From: DASZVB01 sp035545855 | GTDB lineage: Bacteria; Myxococcota_A; Polyangia; Polyangiales; Polyangiaceae | DNA length: 64,000 nucleotides | Assembly (NCBI GenBank): GCA_035545855.1 | Contig: DASZXK010000192.1 | Location: 1 to 64,000 of the forward strand | Direction of reading: 5' to 3' | Part shown: positions 57,815 through 64,000 of the stretch, in pieces | How positions within the stretch are numbered: position 1 is the first letter of the stretch | Layout of the letters: each line of letters starts with the position of its first letter | The notes under the pieces: generated by a model | Databases searched by the model: none | The model's input: the letters and a program-made list of their open reading frames with translations, nothing else | Told to the model about the DNA's origin: nothing | Translations under genes and position numbers: made by a program

Positions 57815-60800
57815 TCATTGCGGGATCACCGGCAACGGAGCCGCCGTTCCGTTCGATTCGGGTGCCGTGACGAGGCCCGGACGGATCCGGAGGAACATCC
57901 CGGGCGTGTAGTTCAGGTCCTTCACGCGAGACGCGTACTGCGGGAGTTTCGCCTCCCCGATGACGTCCGTGAAGAACGCGAGACGCTGGATCGCGCGGAC
58001 GATGGCGGGATTGGAGACGTTGTATCGCCTCGCGAGCATCACCGCGTTCCCATACCGGTCGATCATGATCTGATCGGCGCTGTTGAGCTCTTGCTCCCGC
58101 TTGTCGCGCCAGGCATTCGTGACGTTCGTCCGCGCGGCGTCGGCCTTCTCCTGAAGGTCGGGGTTATCACTCGTCTCCGCCATCTTGAGGAGCTGCTCCG
58201 TCTTCTTGTCGAACATGACGAGAGCCGGAGGCCGCGTCTCGTAGAGGCCCGTGCGGAGCGAATCGTAGAGCGACCCTTGCCGTGCGATCGCCGCGGCCGC
58301 CCACTCGGGCGCCGCGTAGTCGTCCACGATGCGCTGGAGCTTGTCGTACCACTTCTTCGCCTCCACCGCGTCCGACTGGTAGTTCTTGATGACCTCGACG
58401 GCGGTGCCCTTGTAGTGGTGGTGGCCCGTGTCGTAGTCGAACCCGGATCGGATGTCCTGGTCGGCCAGGGTGAACGCGCCCTCGGCCGCCATCGCTGCCT
58501 CGGGCGATCCGACGGCGCTGTTCGTGCCGTCCTTGTTCTTCGGTGCGACCGCCTTGTAGCGGTCGAACGCCTTGATCGTGTCGTCCCACGCCGCGTTCAC
58601 GCTCGGCGCCTTGGACGCACGTTTCGAACGAGCCACGTTGTACGCGGCCTGGACCACGAACTGCGCGGCCGCGTCGTTGTTCTTGTTCGCGTCGTAGTAG
58701 TTCTTCATCGAGAGCTCGGCCTTGCGCCGTGCCGCCTCGTTCGCGCCCGTGTCCGGGGAGAGCTCGTCCCACTTCTTCAGGTCCGCGCTCGCGACGATGA
58801 AATCAGCCTCGGCGCGCTCCTTCGGGGAGGCGCCGAGGGAGATGAAACGATCCTTCGCCCGTCCCATCGCGCTCGTATTTCCGAGGCTCGCGTAGAGACT
58901 CATCGCCTGCTTCGCCGCGGCGCGCTGGTCGGCCTGGGTGAAGCTCTCGTTCCGGCTGATCGTGTCGAAAGTCTCCGCGGCCTTCGGATAGTCGAAGAAC
59001 AGGACGCGCGCGTTCGCGAGGGCGTCGTACGCGTTCTTCAGGAACCCGACGCGACGCTCGTACTCCTTCGGATCGGCCTGGACCGGAGGCGAAGCCTTCG
59101 GGTCCCCGTGCTGGAGCTGGTCCAGTTTCTTCGGGTTTCCGTAGTTCGCGATGAACAGCTCGTACATCGCGATCGCCTTGTCGTACTCGCCGACCTGCTT
59201 GTACGCGTACGCGCCGTTCATCGCGGCCTCGGGGGCTTCGTTGCGCCCCGGCGCGGCGTCGAGGGCCGTCTTGTACGCGGCGGCGACCTGACGCCACTTC
59301 TTGTCCCGCTCGGGACCGGGCGGCATCTTCTCCGCTTCCTTGTAGAGATCTTGCGCGGACGCGTACGCCGCGCCCTGCAAGATGGGCTTCCTGAACGCCT
59401 CGTCCGCCGCCCGCGAGTCCTCGTCGTACGCGCAGCTCTTCGCCTGCGCGAGTCGCGTGGCCTCGGCCGCGTCCTGCCGCTTCGCGGCCATGCTGATGAG
59501 CTGGGACCACGCCTTGTAGCCCCACTCGTTCTGGCCGCAGTTCTGCTCGTAGATCGGCGTGTAACGGGCCTTCGCTTCGTCGAAGTGACCGTAGAGGAAG
59601 AAGTAGTCGGCCGCCTGGAAGGCGTAGAGCAGCCCGTTGTGCTCCGGGTCGCGATCGGACGGCACCCGCGCGTTGTAGTCGTCGCGAGCACGAACCGCAT
59701 CCATCACCTCGGGCGGCATCGGGTCGGTGACGACCTTCTGAGTCTCGCCTTCCCCGGTGACCTTGAGCTCGGCGCGCTTCTCGATGCCGGTGGAGCCGCC
59801 GGACTGATCGAACTGACGGTACTTGTCCTCGAGGACCTTCTCGGCGATCGAGACGAGGTAATACGCGGACGGCTGGAGGTACTTGTCGTCCTCGTTCGAA
59901 TCGCGGACCTCCGTCGCGGAGTCCCGCGCGAGCTTGATCTCGTCGGGAGTCGGGGTCTTCTCGATCGCGATCTGGAGAACGACGATCCAGTAGCGGGCGT
60001 CCGCGAGCCAGAAGCGGCTCTCGTACGAATCCAGCGCCGTGGGATCCTGGGCGATGTAGGCCGCCCAGCCCGTCTCGGCGAGGCGATACTCCGCGATGGC
60101 CTTCTCGAGGTGCTGCTTCTGCTCGCCGGCGTCCGACAGCTCCTTGGCGCGCTGGAACTCCGCGCGGGCGAAGTTCGTGTGGTCGGCGGCCGCGCGCTGG
60201 AGGCCGTTCTTGACGAGCTCTTCCGCCGCGGCGAGCGCCTCGGGGTCGTCCCGGTTCGCGTCCGTCCACGGGGTCGTCCCGACGTAGGCGGCGAGTTTCG
60301 TTCGAGCCTCGAGCGCCTTGCCGGAGTACTCGGCCTTCACCGGCGAGCCTTCCGGCGCGAGCCGCGCGAGCTGATCGTACAGCTCGGCGACCTTGTTCTG
60401 CATCTTCGGCGCGTCCCGATCCATCGGGAACTTCTTCAGCGTCAGCTCCAGAACGGCGATCGCGTTCCGGTTCTGCGTGATCTCGATGAACTCCTGCGCG
60501 AGCGCCTTGTAGATCTCCACCGTCCACTTCTTGTCCTGCGGGATGAGCGCAGGATCCTGGACGCGGTCGATCGCGATCCTCATCTTGTCCTCGGCGACGA
60601 CGGGGTTCGTCTCCACGTCGAGGACGTCGTTCCTGGGGATGTTCGGGTGATCGGCGGGTGGACCGTCGAAGTCCACGTACGTCAGCGAACCGGCGATGTA
60701 CGTGTACGCCTCCTGCCGGAAGTCCGCGCCCGGGTCCCCCGTCTTCGCTTCCTGCTCGTCGGCGTAGTGCAGGAGGTTCACGAACTGCTGCACCGCGGTC

Positions 60801-62092
60801 TTGTACCGCTGCTGCTTGAAGTACGTCCAAGCGCGCTTGTACATCGCGACGCCGTAGAGCGGCGGCTTCTCGAACTTCATCGAGTGCTCGTACGCGCTCA
60901 TCGCGCGGCTGAGCTCGTACGGCCCGCCCGAAACGTCGACCTGGTCGAAGTGATAGTTGCCGATCTGCCACCAGACCTCGGCGACGTACTTCGGCTCCGT
61001 GCCCGGCTCGACGTGCTGCGCGACGGGCTCGCACGTCTCCGGGTACGGGTCCTTGAAGCGGAGCTCGTCGTCGTCCTTCTTGAGGAGCGTCGTGCCGGCC
61101 TTGCCCGCCTTCGCAGGCGGCGTGTACTTGCGCTTGCCACCGCCCGCGCCGACCTGGTCGAGCGGAATCGGGTGCCGGTTGTACCAGTCGTTCCAGAACT
61201 TCTCGTCGTGATCCTGGGCCAGCGGCGTGAGAGCGATCTTCTCGGGGTTCGTCGGATCGTCCTTCACCGGATACTGGTTCAGGCAGACGAGGGCACGCCA
61301 CGCCTGCTGGCCCTCGGCGAGCCTCGACGAATCCGTGTAGGCGTGGCCGAGGAAGTAGTAGACGCCGGCGATCTCCTCGTACTTCGGGTACTCGCGGATG
61401 ATCCGCCGGTAGAGGTCGATGGCGGGCTTCAACGTCTTGGACAGATCCCCTTCGAAGTCCGAACGAGCGCGCTCTTCGTACAGAGCGGCGAGTCGGTACA
61501 TCGCGTCCGGAGTCGCCTCTTCGTTCGCGTTCGGGCCGCTGTACGTCTCGATGAACTGCTCGAGCCGACGGATGGCCTCGTCACGCGCATCGGCGAGCGC
61601 CTTCTGCTCGGTGCCGATCTCGCGATCGAGCGCGGAGAGCACACGGCGACGCTTCTCGTCGTAGTGGTGCCTCACGATCATCGTCAGCGTGTCTCGGTAG
61701 TCCTTCGCGGCCGACTGGTACTCCCCGAGCTCCTTCTGGAGCTGGTCCATCGCCGAGAGCTGAGCCGCGGAGGGTGGCGGGAGCGTCGAAGCGCGACGGG
61801 GCGTCGTTCTTCCGGCCGTCGGCGCCGGCGGATTCAGGGAGGGCGCGGCACCGGCGCCCCCGGGGCCCGCGGTGGTCGGCGCGGTGCCCTCGCCGCCCTT
61901 GGCGGCGCCGCCCGAGTCCTTGTCCTTCGCGGAGTTCTTGTCCGTCGCCTTCGAGGCGTCCGCCGCCTTCGCGGAATCGGCCTTCGAGGCGCTCTTGTCC
62001 GCGGCGCCCGCGGACGAAGCGGCCGGCGCCGTGGTCTGGGCGAATGCCCCGGTCACCAACGACACGACGAGTAGCGCCGACAGGGGGCGCAT
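57815..62092 (-). CDS. Large TPR protein (GltD/AgmU-like)
   Basis: 1425 aa from ATG 62092. Signal peptide (LSALLVVSLVTGAFAQ) followed by an Ala/Lys/Asp-rich linker. From about residue 110 to 1320 there are TPR-like helical repeats, starting RRLEQFIETYSGPNANEEATPDAMYRLAALYEE and including IDLYRRIIREYPKYEEIAGVYYFLGHAY. The C-terminus, INLQQ..., closes LNYTPGMFLRIRPGLV. AgmU (GltD) is also a very long periplasmic TPR protein. Its stop overlaps the ATG (57818) of the next gene. The opposite strand has an open frame of the same size, which is only GC-bias shadow. Confidence 0.75.
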   Translation of the reverse strand: MRPLSALLVVSLVTGAFAQTTAPAASSAGAADKSASKADSAKAADASKATDKNSAKDKDSGGAAKGGEGTAPTTAGPGGAGAAPSLNPPAPTAGRTTPRRASTLPPPSAAQLSAMDQLQKELGEYQSAAKDYRDTLTMIVRHHYDEKRRRVLSALDREIGTEQKALADARDEAIRRLEQFIETYSGPNANEEATPDAMYRLAALYEERARSDFEGDLSKTLKPAIDLYRRIIREYPKYEEIAGVYYFLGHAYTDSSRLAEGQQAWRALVCLNQYPVKDDPTNPEKIALTPLAQDHDEKFWNDWYNRHPIPLDQVGAGGGKRKYTPPAKAGKAGTTLLKKDDDELRFKDPYPETCEPVAQHVEPGTEPKYVAEVWWQIGNYHFDQVDVSGGPYELSRAMSAYEHSMKFEKPPLYGVAMYKRAWTYFKQQRYKTAVQQFVNLLHYADEQEAKTGDPGADFRQEAYTYIAGSLTYVDFDGPPADHPNIPRNDVLDVETNPVVAEDKMRIAIDRVQDPALIPQDKKWTVEIYKALAQEFIEITQNRNAIAVLELTLKKFPMDRDAPKMQNKVAELYDQLARLAPEGSPVKAEYSGKALEARTKLAAYVGTTPWTDANRDDPEALAAAEELVKNGLQRAAADHTNFARAEFQRAKELSDAGEQKQHLEKAIAEYRLAETGWAAYIAQDPTALDSYESRFWLADARYWIVVLQIAIEKTPTPDEIKLARDSATEVRDSNEDDKYLQPSAYYLVSIAEKVLEDKYRQFDQSGGSTGIEKRAELKVTGEGETQKVVTDPMPPEVMDAVRARDDYNARVPSDRDPEHNGLLYAFQAADYFFLYGHFDEAKARYTPIYEQNCGQNEWGYKAWSQLISMAAKRQDAAEATRLAQAKSCAYDEDSRAADEAFRKPILQGAAYASAQDLYKEAEKMPPGPERDKKWRQVAAAYKTALDAAPGRNEAPEAAMNGAYAYKQVGEYDKAIAMYELFIANYGNPKKLDQLQHGDPKASPPVQADPKEYERRVGFLKNAYDALANARVLFFDYPKAAETFDTISRNESFTQADQRAAAKQAMSLYASLGNTSAMGRAKDRFISLGASPKERAEADFIVASADLKKWDELSPDTGANEAARRKAELSMKNYYDANKNNDAAAQFVVQAAYNVARSKRASKAPSVNAAWDDTIKAFDRYKAVAPKNKDGTNSAVGSPEAAMAAEGAFTLADQDIRSGFDYDTGHHHYKGTAVEVIKNYQSDAVEAKKWYDKLQRIVDDYAAPEWAAAAIARQGSLYDSLRTGLYETRPPALVMFDKKTEQLLKMAETSDNPDLQEKADAARTNVTNAWRDKREQELNSADQIMIDRYGNAVMLARRYNVSNPAIVRAIQRLAFFTDVIGEAKLPQYASRVKDLNYTPGMFLRIRPGLVTAPESNGTAAPLPVIPQ

Positions 62093-62103
62093 CACCACGG
62101 ATC

Positions 62104-64000
62104 TCACTGCTGGCCTCCGGCGTCGTCGAGCACCTCTCGGAGCTCGTCGTTCAGGTTCTGCTCTTCGCGGGCACGCTCGCGCTGGAGATCTCGCACGCGG
62201 AACCGCTGCTCCTCTCGGATCTCCCACGCCTGCTGCACGATGCCGACGTCCGCCCGGAGGACGATGCTCTTCAGCTTGTCCCGCACGAGCCCGAAGTTCT
62301 TCATCGCGACTTCCCCGACGAGGAGGCGCGCGTTCTGGTCGAGCGTGTCCAGCCGATCGGCGTAGCCTCGGAGGTTCTCGGCCTCCTCGTTCACCTGCCG
62401 CTGAAGCTCGACCGCGCCCGTCCGGACCCTTTCTTCCAGATCCTTCCGGAGCCCGTCCAGCCGCGCGTCGACGGCATCCGCCTTCGAGAGGAGCGCGTCG
62501 ATGGTCCTCGCGTACGCGACGGTGTCCACGTCCGCCTGGCCTGCCGCCGCGAGCTGCACTTCGCGGCCGAGAGCCTCCCGGAACTGCTGCCGGGTCGCGT
62601 CGTCGTCCACGTAGCGCTGATCGCCGAAGCCGATCTGGACGCGCCCCATCTCGATGGCCTCCCGGTACGACTGGATTCGTTCGCGGTACGTCGCGAGATC
62701 CCGCTCGTTCGCCTCGAGCTCGGCGCGGAACCGCTCGCGGGAAACGGGATCCTTCACCTGGCCCGTTCGATCGGCCTCGTCCAGCAGGCGACGAAGCGCG
62801 TTGGTCATCGCCTGGAGCTTGTCCGCCTCTATCGTGAGGCCCTGGAGCTTCTGGGAGACCTGGTTCCACTGACGTTCGCCGGAGTTCTCCCGAGCGAGGA
62901 AGTCGGCCTCGGTGACTGGCAGATAGCCGAGCCGCTTCATGAGCGCGCGGCGCTGATCCCGGACCTGCCCGGCCTCTCCGGAAAGCGAGCCGGGGTTCAC
63001 GCTGTCGAGTCCCTGCGCGAGCGCGAGCCGGGCCAGCGCCACCTTGTTCTCCAGCCCGATGGCTTCCTGCAGGCCCGCCTTGAGCTCCGGGAACGCGCGA
63101 GCGCGCGTCGGAGAAGAGAGCACCGCCGTCAGCTTCCGCACGAGATCTCGGGAGCGCTTGATGAGGTCCCTCGAGCGAGTCACGTCGTCGATGACGCCGA
63201 AGAGGCGATCGTCCTCCGCGGCTTCGCGGACCCACTTCAGCACCGTCGCGGGGACCGGCGCGCGCGCGTCGTCGATCTGCTCCTCGACGAGACGGTCGTA
63301 GTAGACAGTCGGGTCCGTCGTCGAAGACAGGAAGCCGTCGACCTTCTTCCGCATCGGGTCGAACTCCTGGCGGACGCTCTCGTAGAGCTCGAGCGCGCGA
63401 TCGAACATGCCCGAGCGAAGCATGAGGTCGGCGCGGAGGAGGGAGCCGTCCGCGAGGTGAAGGCTCTCGGGCGCGGTCACGCTGAGCACCTCGAGCGCGC
63501 GCTGCGCCCGCTGGTTGTCCCCCAGGCGAACGTACACCCAGGCGAGCTCGTAGAGCATGTCGCTGAACTCGGGCGAGCCGCGATCGACGTGGCTGTAGGC
63601 CTCGGCGGCGTCCAAGTAGTTCTCCGTCTCGTAGAAGAGCCGACCGATGGCCATCCACGCGAGGTCGATCACGTGGCGATGGGCGTCGCTGTCCGCGGGA
63701 AGCTGCGTCACCTTGTGGAACTGCTCGATCGCGGCGGCGAACCGTTCGGCACCCTGTTGCGGCTGGGACTTGTCCCCGCTGGCGGCAGGCGCGGCGGCCG
63801 GCGCCTTCGCGAGCGCTTCCTTCATGGCGACGACGCCCTGGACGTACGCCGCCTGGTGCGCGTAGTCGCTCGTCTTCGGCACCGAGTCGAGCGCGCCGCG
63901 CGCACTCGGGAGATCCCCCCGGGCGAGGTACGCCTTTCCGCGCGCGTACTGGAGGGACCCGCTCGCGTCGCTCGGCGGCAGGGACGCGATCTTCTGGAAG
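62104..64000 (-). CDS. TPR protein, 5' end outside the window
   Basis: Partial, at least 632 aa. The frame is open to the edge; the terminal stretch reads FQKIASLPPSDASGSLQYAR. An N-terminal TPR-like region (about the first 190 visible residues) carries QYARGKAYLARGDLPSARGALD, WMAIGRLFYETENYLDAAEAYSHV and ELAWVYVRLGDNQRAQRALEVL. A long coiled-coil-rich C-terminal half follows (ESYREAIEMGRVQI ... DLEERVRTGAVELQRQVNEEAENLRGYADRLDTLDQNARLLVGEVAMKNFGLVRDKLKSIVL), ending in DLQRERAREEQNLNDELREVL. The next TPR gene starts 11 bp downstream. With it, this may form a joint scaffold of the Glt/Nfs-like complex. Confidence 0.7.
   Translation of the reverse strand, partial: FQKIASLPPSDASGSLQYARGKAYLARGDLPSARGALDSVPKTSDYAHQAAYVQGVVAMKEALAKAPAAAPAASGDKSQPQQGAERFAAAIEQFHKVTQLPADSDAHRHVIDLAWMAIGRLFYETENYLDAAEAYSHVDRGSPEFSDMLYELAWVYVRLGDNQRAQRALEVLSVTAPESLHLADGSLLRADLMLRSGMFDRALELYESVRQEFDPMRKKVDGFLSSTTDPTVYYDRLVEEQIDDARAPVPATVLKWVREAAEDDRLFGVIDDVTRSRDLIKRSRDLVRKLTAVLSSPTRARAFPELKAGLQEAIGLENKVALARLALAQGLDSVNPGSLSGEAGQVRDQRRALMKRLGYLPVTEADFLARENSGERQWNQVSQKLQGLTIEADKLQAMTNALRRLLDEADRTGQVKDPVSRERFRAELEANERDLATYRERIQSYREAIEMGRVQIGFGDQRYVDDDATRQQFREALGREVQLAAAGQADVDTVAYARTIDALLSKADAVDARLDGLRKDLEERVRTGAVELQRQVNEEAENLRGYADRLDTLDQNARLLVGEVAMKNFGLVRDKLKSIVLRADVGIVQQAWEIREEQRFRVRDLQRERAREEQNLNDELREVLDDAGGQQ

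Noticed and set aside
57788..62074. Plus-strand open frame of 1428 codons opposite the GltD-like gene
   Set aside because: Arg/Val/Leu-rich composition with no known motif; it mirrors the minus-strand TPR gene, as expected from strong third-position GC bias.

Overview
The window is high-GC chromosomal DNA that looks like a myxobacterium (Myxococcota, probably a Polyangiales/Sorangium-like lineage). No species can be named from the sequence alone. Reasons: strong G/C third-position bias; many small lipoproteins with Ser/Gly-rich linkers after the lipobox; Cys-rich and DxDxDG calcium-loop lipoproteins; and a set of TPR/FHA/TonB-like genes resembling the myxobacterial Glt (gliding) and Nfs (spore coat) envelope machines. 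Most of the window is core chromosome. I see no insertion sequence, integrase, CRISPR array, tRNA or rRNA gene.

Layout. 1-687: tail of one TPM-domain gene and a complete second one. 690-6159 (minus): the cell-shape operon mreB-mreC-mreD-mrdA-rodA, preceded by a two-RRM RNA-binding protein (6354-7271). 7506-12414: a YegS-like lipid kinase, three coupled envelope genes, a Xaa-Pro aminopeptidase and a secreted protein. 12437-16928: a helical protein coupled to a secreted alpha/beta hydrolase whose 3' end overlaps a convergent rluB-type gene by 215 bp, then a cupin. 16953-18526: two coupled calcium-loop lipoproteins. 18629-19021: a probable SRP RNA and a ribbon-helix-helix gene with a near-consensus promoter. 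19107-25760: lepA, an M16 active/inactive peptidase pair and a large MopE-like/YWTD lipoprotein. 25814-31470: a GNAT gene ending in a 30-bp tandem repeat, converging on mazG-rlmN-accC-pgm. 31574-39698: an enoyl-CoA hydratase-type gene, several lipoproteins, cysK, ygfZ, a C2-PDZ lipoprotein, an atypical SDR and a class II amidotransferase homologue lacking its nucleophilic cysteine.

Two regions stand out. 39784-45126 (minus) is a tightly coupled MoxR ATPase - acyl carrier protein - ketosynthase - ketosynthase operon. Each ketosynthase protein carries an intact KS domain fused to a second, degenerate KS-like domain, and no ketoreductase, dehydratase or thioesterase is nearby. This is the best candidate for an undescribed biosynthetic system. 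50874-64000 (minus) joins a short outer-membrane polysaccharide export (OPX) lipoprotein and its beta-barrel partner to a GltD/GltE/GltG-like trans-envelope module. That suggests a dedicated polymer export or surface-assembly machine of the Exo/Nfs or Glt type.

Between these two regions lie a small membrane protein with an AglD/UPF0104-type integral membrane protein, an rluD-type gene, a GT-C glycosyltransferase, maf, and a secreted barrel-like protein. The 3' end of that last gene lies in a 65-bp tandem duplication shared with the convergent OPX gene. Start codons were chosen from overlaps, Shine-Dalgarno-like sequences, signal peptides and family N-termini. Alternatives are stated where they matter.
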